Shown here: in pieces, positions 10,660-18,984 of the stretch
How positions within the stretch are numbered: the stretch's first letter is position 1
How the letters are laid out: the number at the start of each line of letters is the position of its first letter
NCBI GenBank assembly: GCA_044508625.1
Contig: JBIQHJ010000007.1
Location: 49,136-113,135, forward strand
DNA: 64,000 nucleotides
Origin: Castellaniella sp044508625
GTDB taxonomy: Bacteria > Pseudomonadota > Gammaproteobacteria > Burkholderiales > Burkholderiaceae_B
Direction of reading: 5' to 3'
Made by a program: the position numbers and the translations under genes
Notes under the pieces: generated by a model
What the model saw: the letters and a program-made list of their open reading frames with translations, nothing else
Told to the model about the DNA's origin: nothing
Databases searched by the model: none

Positions 10660-10831
10660 GGGTGGGTGGCGGGCAGGTGCGGCTATGGACGGGGCGACGC
10701 TATGGCGGCCATTCTACCCGGCGGCCGCTCAAACCGCCATCGCGCCGGACAGGGCGAGCGGCCGTCCAAACCACCTTCGTCCGCGGGTACAATTCGCTAC
10801 GTCTGGTCTGATTCGAAAATGGAAGGGCGCA

Positions 10832-11578
10832 ATGCGGATTCTGGTCTCCAACGACGATGGCTACAACGCGCCCGGGGTCGAGGCGCTGGCCCACGCCTTG
10901 CGGGACTTCGGCGAGGTCACCGTCGTTTCCCCCGAGACCAACTGCAGCGGCGCCTCGAACTCCCTCACCCTGCGCCGTCCCCTGTCGGTGAGGCAGGCGG
11001 CCAACGGCTTCTACTTCGTCAACGGCACGCCATCGGACTGCGTGCACGTCGCCCTGACCGGCCTGCTGGATTTCCGCCCCGACCTGCTGGTGTCCGGCAT
11101 CAACAACGGCGCCAACATGGGCGAGGACACCCTGTATTCCGGGACGGTGGCGGCGGCTTCCGAGGGTTTCCTGTTCGACATTCCCTCGATGGCGTTCTCG
11201 CTGGTCCAGCGCGAATGGCGGCATCTCGACTGCGCCGTGCGCGTCGCGCGCGAGCTGGTGGCGCATTTCCAGCGCGAGCCCTGGCGCGAGCCGCTGTTGC
11301 TGAACGTCAACATCCCGCCGGTGCCCTACGAGACGCTCTCCGGTTTCCGCACGACCCGCCTGGGCCGCCGGCATCCGGCCGAGCCCGTGATCCGCAGCAC
11401 CACGCCGTACGGCGACCCGGTCTACTGGATCGGCCCGGTCGGCCGGGCGCGCGACGGGCTCGATGGCACCGATTTCGGCGCGATCGAGGACAATGCCGTG
11501 TCGATGACGCCCCTGCGGCTGGACCTGACGGATCACGAGCAGTTGCCGGCGATCCGTGAATGGATGGCGCGACGATGA
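10832..11578 (+). CDS. surE: 5'/3'-nucleotidase SurE
   Basis: A 248-residue protein beginning MRILVSNDDGYNAPG, the SurE signature with the metal-binding DD (residues 8-9), followed by SGASNSLT and VSGINNGANMG (Asn metal ligand). SurE dephosphorylates nucleoside monophosphates and is a stationary-phase protein. Its stop overlaps the pcm ATG by 4 bases (ATGA), so translation is coupled. The order surE-pcm-nlpD is the usual one in proteobacteria. Confidence 0.96.
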   Translation: MRILVSNDDGYNAPGVEALAHALRDFGEVTVVSPETNCSGASNSLTLRRPLSVRQAANGFYFVNGTPSDCVHVALTGLLDFRPDLLVSGINNGANMGEDTLYSGTVAAASEGFLFDIPSMAFSLVQREWRHLDCAVRVARELVAHFQREPWREPLLLNVNIPPVPYETLSGFRTTRLGRRHPAEPVIRSTTPYGDPVYWIGPVGRARDGLDGTDFGAIEDNAVSMTPLRLDLTDHEQLPAIREWMARR

Positions 11579-12408
11579 GCAAGGCCAGGCCTCCCTTCGG
11601 CAAGCCCGGGCGCGTCGTCCGGAGGCCGTCGGCTGGCCCCGCCCCGGGCTCGAAATATTCCCCCGCCAACAGCAACACCAAGATCCAGGAGCCCCGGCCC
11701 TTCACCCTGCCCGTGCCGGCGCCCGCGCGCGAGGCCGCGCCCGCCGCGCCCCCGGCGTCCAACCTCGGCCTCAATTCCGAGCGCCTGCGCGCCCTCATGG
11801 TCCAGCGCCTGCGCGAGCAGGGCATCACGGACGCCCGCGTCCTGGCCGCCATGCAGGCGGTCCCGCGGCATGATTTCGTGGACCAGGGCCTGGCCAGCCG
11901 GGCCTACGAGGACGCGGCCCTGCCGATCGGCTTCGGCCAGACGATCTCGCAGCCCTGGGTGGTGGCGTACATGCTGTCGATGATGTGCCAGGGGCGCGAG
12001 CCGGCCCGGGTGCTCGAGGTCGGCGCGGGCTGCGGCTACCAGGCGGCGGTGCTGGCGCAATTCGTGCCCGAGGTCTTCGCGATCGAGCGGGTGCGCGGGC
12101 TGTACGAGCAGGCGCGCCTGAATCTCGCCCATACGCGCACCCGCGGCCGCGTGCGGCTGTCGTTCGGCGATGGGATGCAGGGGCTTGCGCGCCACGCGCC
12201 CTTCGACGGCATTGTCGTGGCCGCCGCCGGGGTTAAAATCCCTGAGACCTTGCTGGACCAGCTCGCCATCGGCGCGCGCCTGATCGCGCCCGAGGGCTCC
12301 ACCCGGCAGAAGCTCATTCTGATCGAGCGCACCGGTCCCGCCTCGTGGCGGCGGCAGGAACTCGAGGATGTCCGTTTCGTACCGCTGCGTCCCGGCACGC
12401 AGCTCTAA
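11575..12408 (+). CDS. pcm: protein-L-isoaspartate O-methyltransferase
   Basis: A 277-residue protein whose C-terminal about 200 residues are the PCMT domain: VPRHDFV, ALPIGFGQTISQPWVVA, SAM loop VLEVGAGCGYQAAVLA and DGIVVAAAG. The N-terminal about 65 residues are a Pro/Ala/Arg-rich extension absent from E. coli Pcm and probably disordered. It repairs isoaspartyl damage in aged proteins. The ATG overlaps the surE stop. Confidence 0.95.
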   Translation: MSKARPPFGKPGRVVRRPSAGPAPGSKYSPANSNTKIQEPRPFTLPVPAPAREAAPAAPPASNLGLNSERLRALMVQRLREQGITDARVLAAMQAVPRHDFVDQGLASRAYEDAALPIGFGQTISQPWVVAYMLSMMCQGREPARVLEVGAGCGYQAAVLAQFVPEVFAIERVRGLYEQARLNLAHTRTRGRVRLSFGDGMQGLARHAPFDGIVVAAAGVKIPETLLDQLAIGARLIAPEGSTRQKLILIERTGPASWRRQELEDVRFVPLRPGTQL

Positions 12409-12418
12409 GGAGATTTTC

Positions 12419-13228
12419 ATGCAGGTAGGGACGTTTGCAACAGACGCTCCGTTCATCGACACCCGACGCAGCGGCATCCGCCCGCTGGTGCTGACGGCGC
12501 TGTTTGCAACGGCCTTGCTGGCCGGCTGCGCCTCGCGGACCGAACGCGCGCCGGTCGCCGACCAGTCCAGCACGCCGGCCGCCTCGCAGCAGGCCGGGGG
12601 CACCTACGTGGTCAAGCCCGGCGACACGCTCTACAAGATCGCGCAGGCGCACGGCATGGAGGTCGCCCGCCTGAGCCAGCTCAACAACATCACCAATCCC
12701 TCGCAACTGGCCATCGGGCAGGTGCTGCGCCTGGACGGCAGCACGCCCGCGCCGTCGGGCGCCTCCCAGGGCGCCGTGGCCACGCCGATCCCCGTGACTC
12801 CCGTCGAGGCGCCGCCGGCCGGCGAGGCCGCCACCGCCCCGGCCCAGCGCGCGAGCGACGCCGGCGTCATTTCATGGGCCTGGCCGGCCAACGGCAAGAT
12901 CATCCAGGGCTTCAACAGCACCACCAAGGGCATCGACATCGAGGGGGCCATCGGCGCTCCGGTGCTGGCGGCCGCCGAGGGCAAGGTCATGTACGCGGGC
13001 AACGGCGTGAGGGGGCTGGGCAACCTGATCCTGCTGGGCCACAGCAACGGCTTCATCACGGCGTACGCGCACAACCAGTCGCTGCTGGTCAAGACCGGCG
13101 ACGTGGTCAAGAAAGGCGCCAAGATCGCCACGATCGGCCAGAGCGACACCAGTTCGCCGCGCCTGCACTTCGAGATCCGCCGGCGGGGCACGCCGGTCAA
13201 CCCGCTGTCGTACCTGCCGTCCCGATGA
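12419..13228 (+). CDS. nlpD: NlpD-type lipoprotein, amidase activator with LysM and LytM domains
   Basis: A 269-residue lipoprotein. Its lipobox LLAGC lies near residue 37, followed by a LysM domain (YVVKPGDTLYKIAQAHG, about 61-105) and a C-terminal LytM/M23 domain (about 165-269). The LytM zinc ligands are degenerate: the region before GIDIEG lacks the first His, and RLHFEIR has Arg for the second motif's first His, as in E. coli NlpD. It should therefore activate an AmiC-type amidase rather than cut peptidoglycan itself. AAGGAG precedes the start. The stop overlaps the next gene (ATGA). Confidence 0.93.
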   Translation: MQVGTFATDAPFIDTRRSGIRPLVLTALFATALLAGCASRTERAPVADQSSTPAASQQAGGTYVVKPGDTLYKIAQAHGMEVARLSQLNNITNPSQLAIGQVLRLDGSTPAPSGASQGAVATPIPVTPVEAPPAGEAATAPAQRASDAGVISWAWPANGKIIQGFNSTTKGIDIEGAIGAPVLAAAEGKVMYAGNGVRGLGNLILLGHSNGFITAYAHNQSLLVKTGDVVKKGAKIATIGQSDTSSPRLHFEIRRRGTPVNPLSYLPSR

Positions 13229-14004
13229 TCCCGATCCTGGTCTTCGACCTCGAGACCATCCCGGACGCCGAGGGCCTGCGGCGCCTCAATCCGCAGTGGG
13301 CCGGCCTGGACGACACGGCGCTGATCGAGCAGGCGCTGGCGGCCCGGCGCGAGTCCCACGGCAATGACTTCCTGCCGCTGCACCTGCAAAAGATCGCGGT
13401 GGTGGGCTGCGTGTTCCGCGACGACCAGGGCTTCCGGGTCAAGACCCTGGGCCGCCCCGAGGATCCCGAGGATGCGCTGATCGCGGGATTTTTCAAGACC
13501 ATCGGCCATTACACCCCGACCCTGGTGAGCTGGAACGGATCGGGGTTCGACCTGCCGGTGCTGCACTACCGCAGCCTCATCCACGGGGTGGCGGCGCCGC
13601 GCTATTGGGACACGGGCGAGGACGACCGCGAGTTCAAGTTCAACAATTACCTCAACCGCTACCACAATCGCCACATCGATCTGATGGACGTGCTGGCCAA
13701 GTTCAACGGCCGGGCCAACGCGCCCCTGGACCAGCTCGCCAAGCTCTGCGGCTTTCCGGGCAAGCTCGGCATGGATGGGGGGCAGGTCTGGCAGGCCTGG
13801 CAAGAGGGGCGCCGCGACGAGGTCCGCGCCTATTGCGAGACCGACGTCGTGAACACCTGGCTGGTCTATTGCCGCTACCGCCTCATCAAGGGCGAGCTCG
13901 ACCCCACGGCCTACGCGGCCGAGCTGGCGCTGGTGCGCGAGACCCTGCTCGAGAGCGGCGCCGCGCATTGGCAGGAATACCTTGCGGCCTGGGAAAATGG
14001 CTGA
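13225..14004 (+). CDS. predicted 3'-5' exonuclease of the PolB-exonuclease family
   Basis: A 259-residue protein with an RNase H/DnaQ fold: ExoI VFDLETIPD (residues 5-13), ExoII SWNGSGFDLPVL (about 97-108) and an ExoIII-like YCETDVVNTWLVY (about 202-214) holding the four acidic metal ligands. It fits the stand-alone PolB-like exonuclease family (DNA_pol_B_exo2). It is coupled to nlpD by a 4-base overlap and to rlmD by an 8-base overlap. In gammaproteobacteria this operon slot is often taken by rpoS. Confidence 0.88.
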   Translation: MIPILVFDLETIPDAEGLRRLNPQWAGLDDTALIEQALAARRESHGNDFLPLHLQKIAVVGCVFRDDQGFRVKTLGRPEDPEDALIAGFFKTIGHYTPTLVSWNGSGFDLPVLHYRSLIHGVAAPRYWDTGEDDREFKFNNYLNRYHNRHIDLMDVLAKFNGRANAPLDQLAKLCGFPGKLGMDGGQVWQAWQEGRRDEVRAYCETDVVNTWLVYCRYRLIKGELDPTAYAAELALVRETLLESGAAHWQEYLAAWENG

Positions 14005-15319
14005 TCCGCAGACGCTGCTGCTGGACGTCGAATCGCTGGATCTCGAAGGGCAGGGGGTGGCGCACCACGACGGCAAGGTCGTCTTCATCGAAGGCGCCCT
14101 GCCGGGCGAGCGCGTCCTCCCGCGCGTCGTGCGCCGCAAGCCCTCCTTCGACAAGGCGCGCATCGAGCGCATCGTCCGGGCCTCGCCCCAGCGCGCCGAG
14201 CCGCCCTGTCCGCACTTCGGGACCTGCGGGGGCTGCGCCATGCAGCACCTCGAGCCCGCGGCCCAGATGGCGATCAAGCAGCGCGCCCTCGAGGACGCCC
14301 TGGCGCACATCGGCAAGGTCCGTGCGGGGCAGATCCTGCCCGCCATGCAGGGCCCCGGCCTGGGCTATCGCCACCGCGCCCGCCTGTCCGTGCGCCTGGT
14401 TCCGAAAAAGGGCGGCGTGCTCGTCGGTTTTCGCGAACGCAACAGCAGCTACGTGGCCGACATCCGGCAATGCCTGGTGCTGCCGCCGCACGTGTCCGCG
14501 CTGCTCATGCCCCTGCGCGCGCTCATCGAAAGCCTGTCGCGGCCGGACCGCATCCCGCAGATCGAGGTGGCGGTGGGCGACGAGGCGACCGTCTTTTCCC
14601 TGCGCCACCTCGAGCCCCTCGTGGATGCGGACCTCGAGCGCCTGCGGGCCTTCGCCCGCGCGCACGGGGTGGTCTGGTGGCTGCAGCCCAAGGGCCCCGA
14701 TTCGGCCCATCCGCTCGATCCCGGGGATGCCGACCGGCTTGCCTACGCCTTGCCGGCCCATGGCCTGCGCATGCATTACCGGCCCACCGATTTCACCCAG
14801 GTCAATCCCTATGTCAACCAGGCCCTGGTGTCGCGCGCCTTGAGCCTGCTGGAGCCGCGCGGCGGCGACCGCGTGGCCGACATGTTCTGCGGCCTGGGGA
14901 ATTTCAGCCTGCCCCTGGCGACGGTGGCCCGGGAGGTGGTGGGGATCGAGGGCAGCGCCGCGCTGGTGCGGCGCGCCCGCGAGGATGCGGCGCGCCAGGG
15001 CCTGGACGGCCGTGTCTCGTTCGCCGAGCTGAACCTGTTCGAGGTGGATGCGGATTGGCTGCGCGGCCTGGGGCGCTTCGACCGGATGCTGATCGATCCG
15101 CCGCGCGAGGGCGCGCTGGCGCTGGCCCACGCACTGTCCGCCCTGGCGCCGGACGAGCGGCCCCGGCGCGTGGTGTACGTGTCCTGCAATCCCGCCACGC
15201 TGGCGCGCGATGCGGGCATCCTGCATCACGTTGGCGGCTGGACGCTGCGCGCGGCGGGCGCGGTGAACATGTTCCCGCACACGGCGCACGTCGAATCGAT
15301 CGCCGTGTTCGAGCCCTGA
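13997..15319 (+). CDS. rlmD: 23S rRNA (uracil-1939-C5)-methyltransferase
   Basis: A 440-residue TrmA-family enzyme. An N-terminal TRAM domain (about 1-60) is followed by the 4Fe-4S cluster Cys motif CPHFGTCGGC (about 74-83) plus a later Cys in RQCLVLP. Then come FTQVNPYVNQ, the SAM loop DMFCGLGNFSLPLA, DPPREGA and the catalytic YVSCNPATLARD. The Fe-S motif and length match RlmD rather than TrmA. It starts at 13997 inside the end of the exonuclease gene. Confidence 0.94.
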   Translation: MADPQTLLLDVESLDLEGQGVAHHDGKVVFIEGALPGERVLPRVVRRKPSFDKARIERIVRASPQRAEPPCPHFGTCGGCAMQHLEPAAQMAIKQRALEDALAHIGKVRAGQILPAMQGPGLGYRHRARLSVRLVPKKGGVLVGFRERNSSYVADIRQCLVLPPHVSALLMPLRALIESLSRPDRIPQIEVAVGDEATVFSLRHLEPLVDADLERLRAFARAHGVVWWLQPKGPDSAHPLDPGDADRLAYALPAHGLRMHYRPTDFTQVNPYVNQALVSRALSLLEPRGGDRVADMFCGLGNFSLPLATVAREVVGIEGSAALVRRAREDAARQGLDGRVSFAELNLFEVDADWLRGLGRFDRMLIDPPREGALALAHALSALAPDERPRRVVYVSCNPATLARDAGILHHVGGWTLRAAGAVNMFPHTAHVESIAVFEP

Positions 15320-15405
15320 GCGACCGGGGAGGCGAGCCCGCCCGGCCACCGCTGAGGCCGGCCCCGCTGAGGCCGGCCCCGCGCCGGCGCCGAGGGTCCT
15401 GGAGG

Positions 15406-15500
15406 GCCGGGATTCCGATCGGAGCCACCAGGGATGCCGCGGAATGCCGGGATTCCGATCGAGACCGCCAGGGGTCCTGGAGGACGCCGGGATTTCGATC
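15406..15500. repeat. 15-bp motif repeated three times with an exact 40-bp period
   Basis: GCCGGGATTCCGATC occurs at 15406-15420 and 15446-15460, and with one change (GATTTCGATC) at 15486-15500. GGGTCCTGGAGG also recurs at about 15394 and 15472. The block fills the gap between rlmD and argH, which converge. Upstream of it GCTGAGGCCGGCCCC is tandemly repeated at about 15351-15380. Confidence 0.8.
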
Positions 15501-15506
15501 GGGACG

Positions 15507-16937
15507 TCAGGCGCCCGCTCGGGGGGACTCGTCCAGGATGCGCCGGGCCTCGGCGCGCACGCGTTCGGGGGCAGTGCCGCCGATGTGCTTGCGCGCGGCC
15601 ACCGAGCCTTCGAGCGTCAGCACCTGGAACACGTCCTCGCCGATGGCGGCGTGGAAGCCGCGCAGTTCCTCGAGGCCCAGGTCGGCCAGGTCGCAGCCGC
15701 GCTCCTCGCAGGTGCGCACGGCCAGAGCCACGGTCTCGTGCGCGTCGCGAAAGGGTACGCCCTTCTTGACGAGGTAGTCGGCCAGGTCGGTGGCGGTGGC
15801 GTAGCCCTGCAGCGCCGCGTTGCGCATGGCCTCGGCCTTGACGCGCACGCCGCCGATCATGTCGACGAAGATCGTGAGCGTGTCGCGGATGGTGTCGGCG
15901 GTGTCGAACAGGCCTTCCTTGTCCTCCTGGTTGTCCTTGTTGTAGGCCAGGGGCTGGCCCTTCATCAGGGTCAGCAGCGCCACCAGGTGGCCGTTGACGC
16001 GGCCGGTCTTGCCGCGCGCGAGCTCGGGGACGTCGGGGTTCTTTTTCTGCGGCATGATCGAGCTGCCGGTGCAGAACCGGTCGGCCAGGTCGATGAAGCC
16101 CACGCGCGGGCTCATCCACAGGACCAGTTCCTCGGACAGGCGCGAGACGTGCGTCATGATCAGCGCCGCGGCCGCGCAGAACTCGATGGCGAAATCGCGG
16201 TCGGACACGGCGTCGAGCGAGTTGCGGCAGACCTCGTCGAAGCCCAGCGCGCGGGCCACGCGCTCGCGGTCGATGGGATAGCTCGTGCCGGCGAGGGCCG
16301 CGGCGCCCAGCGGCAGGCGGTTGACGCGGCGGCGGCAGTCGGCCAGGCGCTCGGCGTCGCGGCCGAACATTTCCGCGTAGGCGAGCAGGTGGTGGCCGAA
16401 GGTCACCGGCTGGGCGACCTGCAGGTGGGTGAAGCCGGGCAGTATGGTGTCCGCATGCGCGAGGGCGAGCTCGGCGAGCCTCGCGCGCAGTGCGCGCAGC
16501 AGGTCCGAGGACAGGTCGATCTCGTGGCGCAGCCACAGGCGGATGTCGGTGGCCACCTGGTCGTTGCGCGAGCGGCCGGTGTGCAGCCGCTTGCCGGCGT
16601 CGCCGATCAGCTCGACCAGGCGCTTTTCGATGTTGAGGTGCACGTCCTCGAGGTCCAGCGACCAGGCGAAGCGCCCGGCCTGGATCTCGTCGAGGATGGC
16701 GGCCATGCCGCGCTGGATGTCGGCCAGGTCCTGCGCGCTGATGATGCCGATGGACGACAGCATCTCGGCGTGCGCGAGCGAGCCCTGGATGTCGAAGGCG
16801 GCCATGCGCTGGTCGAAGCCGACCGAGGCGGTATAGCGCTTGACCAGGTCCGAGACCGGCTCGGAAAATCGTGCGGACCAGGCCTGCGATTTGTTGTCGA
16901 ACTGGTTCTGCACGGAAGGGGGCGTGGTATTTTGCAT
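15507..16937 (-). CDS. argH: argininosuccinate lyase
   Basis: A 476-residue fumarase-superfamily lyase, last step of arginine biosynthesis (argininosuccinate to arginine and fumarate). The signature GSSIMPQKKNPD carries the catalytic Ser loop, and HTGRSRNDQVATD plus GFTHLQVAQPVTFGHH carry the other active-site residues. The length matches the family. A TATAAT box on the minus strand (16952-16947) lies only 9 bp before the ATG and no SD is visible, so the mRNA could be nearly leaderless. It is divergent from glnB. Confidence 0.96.
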   Translation of the reverse strand: MQNTTPPSVQNQFDNKSQAWSARFSEPVSDLVKRYTASVGFDQRMAAFDIQGSLAHAEMLSSIGIISAQDLADIQRGMAAILDEIQAGRFAWSLDLEDVHLNIEKRLVELIGDAGKRLHTGRSRNDQVATDIRLWLRHEIDLSSDLLRALRARLAELALAHADTILPGFTHLQVAQPVTFGHHLLAYAEMFGRDAERLADCRRRVNRLPLGAAALAGTSYPIDRERVARALGFDEVCRNSLDAVSDRDFAIEFCAAAALIMTHVSRLSEELVLWMSPRVGFIDLADRFCTGSSIMPQKKNPDVPELARGKTGRVNGHLVALLTLMKGQPLAYNKDNQEDKEGLFDTADTIRDTLTIFVDMIGGVRVKAEAMRNAALQGYATATDLADYLVKKGVPFRDAHETVALAVRTCEERGCDLADLGLEELRGFHAAIGEDVFQVLTLEGSVAARKHIGGTAPERVRAEARRILDESPRAGA

Positions 16938-16946
16938 AGTGGCGGA

Positions 16947-16952
16947 ATTATA
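16947..16952 (-). promoter_or_regulatory. candidate -10 box for argH
   Basis: Minus-strand TATAAT, a perfect -10 hexamer, lies 9 bp before the argH ATG. Transcription would begin about 3 nt before the start codon. No convincing -35 is present 17 bp upstream (GC-rich), so support is partial. Confidence 0.35.
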
Positions 16953-17046
16953 AGGGAGCCCGGCGGCCCGGGCCGGGATCGGGCCGCCCGTGCGTTATAT
17001 TTGGAGTTTTCAGCGGGGCGCGCAGACTACGATGGCACAGCACGAC

Positions 17047-17385
17047 ATGAAGCAGATCACCGCGATCGTCAAACCGTTCAAGCTCGACGAGGTGCGCGAG
17101 GCCCTGTCCGAGCTGGGCGTCAACGGCCTCACGGTCACCGAGGTCAAGGGCTTCGGCCGCCAGAAAGGGCACACCGAGCTCTATCGCGGCGCCGAGTACG
17201 TCGTCGACTTCCTGCCCAAGATCCGCATCGACGTGGTGGTGGCGGCCGACCAGGTCGAGACCCTGATCGAGGCCATCATCAAGGCCGCGCACACGGGCAA
17301 GATCGGCGACGGCAAGATCTTCGTCACGCCGGTCGAGCAGGCGGTGCGCATCCGCACCGGGGAAAGCGGCATCGAGGCGCTGTAG
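17047..17385 (+). CDS. glnB: nitrogen regulatory protein P-II
   Basis: A 112-residue PII protein, exactly the family length when started at the second ATG (17047, MKQITAIVKPFKLDEVREAL). The first ATG (17032) would add five residues. Tyr51 in the T-loop (ELYRGAEY) is the uridylylation site; KIGDGKIFV and VRIRTGE form the ATP/2-oxoglutarate cleft. It signals nitrogen and carbon status to glutamine synthetase adenylylation and NtrBC. It is transcribed divergently from argH; 8 bp separate it from the pseudouridine synthase gene. Confidence 0.95.
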   Translation: MKQITAIVKPFKLDEVREALSELGVNGLTVTEVKGFGRQKGHTELYRGAEYVVDFLPKIRIDVVVAADQVETLIEAIIKAAHTGKIGDGKIFVTPVEQAVRIRTGESGIEAL

Positions 17386-17393
17386 CGGCACCC

Positions 17394-18125
17394 ATGGAGC
17401 CCGTCCGCATCTCCAAGCTCATGGCCCAGCGCGGCCTGTGCTCGCGCCGCGAGGCCGACGCCTACATCGAGCGCGGCTGGGTGCGGGTCGATGGCGAGAT
17501 CGTGCGCGAGCTCGGCAGCAAGGCCGCGCCCACGGCCCGCATCACGCTCGAGCGCCAGGCCGAGCGCCGCCAGACCGGCAAGATCACCATCATCCTCAAC
17601 AAGCCGGTGGGCTACGTCTCGCACCAGTCCGACAAGGGCTACCGCACGGCGGCCTCGCTGATCCAGGCGCGCACCCAATACCATGCGGGCCGCGGCGGCC
17701 CCGTCTTCGATCCCGCGCACCTGCGGGGCCTCGCGCCCGCCGGCCGCCTGGACATCGATTCCCAGGGCCTGTTGGTGCTGACCCAGGACGGCCGGATCGC
17801 GCGCCGGCTCATCGGCGAGGATTCCGACCTGGAAAAGGAATACCTCGTGCGCGTCGAAGGCCGCCTGGCCGCCAACGGCCTGGCCCTGCTCAACCACGGG
17901 CTGGTCCTCGACGGCCAGCCCCTGCGGCCCGCCCGGGTGGCGTGGCAGAACCAGGACCAGCTCCACTTCATCCTGCGCGAGGGCCGCAAGCGCCAGATCC
18001 GCCGCATGTGCGAGCTGGTGGGACTCAGGGTGGTCGGCCTCAAGCGCGTGCGCATGGGCCGCGTGGTGCTGGGCGACCTGCCGCCCGGCCAGTGGCGCTA
18101 CCTGCGCGAGGGCGAGCGCTTCTGA
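17394..18125 (+). CDS. rluF: 23S rRNA pseudouridine synthase, RluF/RsuA family
   Basis: A 243-residue protein with an N-terminal S4 RNA-binding domain (about 5-60, ISKLMAQRGLCSRREADAYI) and the RsuA-type catalytic motif GRLDIDSQGLLVLT. The catalytic Asp is the D of GRLD, near residue 118. EGRKRQIRRMCELVG is the other conserved block. The GRLDIDSQGL and QIRRMCE variants fit RluF, which modifies U2604, better than RluB or RsuA. Its last 28 bp overlap the convergent rlmJ gene. Target specificity is inferred. Confidence 0.85.
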   Translation: MEPVRISKLMAQRGLCSRREADAYIERGWVRVDGEIVRELGSKAAPTARITLERQAERRQTGKITIILNKPVGYVSHQSDKGYRTAASLIQARTQYHAGRGGPVFDPAHLRGLAPAGRLDIDSQGLLVLTQDGRIARRLIGEDSDLEKEYLVRVEGRLAANGLALLNHGLVLDGQPLRPARVAWQNQDQLHFILREGRKRQIRRMCELVGLRVVGLKRVRMGRVVLGDLPPGQWRYLREGERF

Positions 18126-18976
18126 GCCTCGCCGCGCGCCAGCGTGTGGCGCGCGTGCTCGTCCTGGGCCAGCCTGGCGCGCAGCCAGGGCAGGGCCGCC
18201 TGCAATTCCTCGTACAGCGTCCAGGGCGGATTGACCACGAACATGCCGCTGCCGTGCAGCCCCAGGCCGTCGGCCGCGGGCTTGCGCACGGTCAGGGTGG
18301 CGTGCACCCAGTCGACGGGCAGGCGCTCGAGCGCGCGCGCCAGCTCGTGGGCCTGCGTGCGCTGCACCAGGGGGTACCAGACCGCGTAGCAGCCCTGGGC
18401 GAAGCGCTGCAGCCCGTCGCGCACCGCCTGCAGCGTCTTGCGGTAGTCCTGCTTGTCCTCGTAGGACGGATCGATGAGGATGATGCCGCGCCGCGGCGGC
18501 GGGGGCAGCAGCCGGCGGATGCCCGCGAAGCCGTCCTCGCGGGCGATGAGCGTCTGGCGCTGGGCCTGGCGGCCCTGGCGCAGGATCGTGGCGCGCAGCA
18601 CGTCGATTTCGGTGGGATGGAGCTCGAACAGCCGCAGCCGGTCGCCGGGGCGCATCAGGTGCAGGGCGAGGCACGGCGAGCCCGGGTAGAACCTCGCCAC
18701 CCCGTCCGGATTGAAGGCCTGGACGGCGCGGAGGTAGCGCGCCACCAGGGGAGGGGGATCGCGGTGGCCCAGCAGGCGGTCCAGGCCTTCGGCCGCCTCG
18801 CCGCTCTGGCCGGCCCATTCCCCCTCCAGGGCGTAGAGGCCCGCCCCCGCGTGCGTGTCGATCACCCAGTAGGGCGCGTCCTTGCGGCCGTAGTAGTCCA
18901 GGATCTGGACCAGGACGGCGTGCTTGAGGACGTCCGCGTGGTTGGCGGCGTGGAAGGCGTGGCGGTAGCTGAACAC
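18098..18976 (-). CDS. rlmJ: 23S rRNA (adenine-2030-N6)-methyltransferase
   Basis: A 292-residue protein starting (GTG at 18976) FSYRHAFHAANHADVLKHAVL, the RlmJ hallmark, with the catalytic DPSYE motif (IILIDPSYEDKQDY) and DTHAGAGLYAL as SAM loop. The GTG is chosen by homology; the much longer open frame upstream overlaps ugpQ. The final 28 bp overlap rluF on the opposite strand, so both C-termini are constrained by shared sequence. Confidence 0.92.
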   Translation of the reverse strand: MFSYRHAFHAANHADVLKHAVLVQILDYYGRKDAPYWVIDTHAGAGLYALEGEWAGQSGEAAEGLDRLLGHRDPPPLVARYLRAVQAFNPDGVARFYPGSPCLALHLMRPGDRLRLFELHPTEIDVLRATILRQGRQAQRQTLIAREDGFAGIRRLLPPPPRRGIILIDPSYEDKQDYRKTLQAVRDGLQRFAQGCYAVWYPLVQRTQAHELARALERLPVDWVHATLTVRKPAADGLGLHGSGMFVVNPPWTLYEELQAALPWLRARLAQDEHARHTLARGEAQKRSPSRR

Positions 18977-18984
18977 TGGCGGTC

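Noticed and set aside
12900..13228. Inactivated endopeptidase (missing zinc ligands in the LytM domain of NlpD)
   Set aside because: The same substitutions occur in functional NlpD amidase activators.
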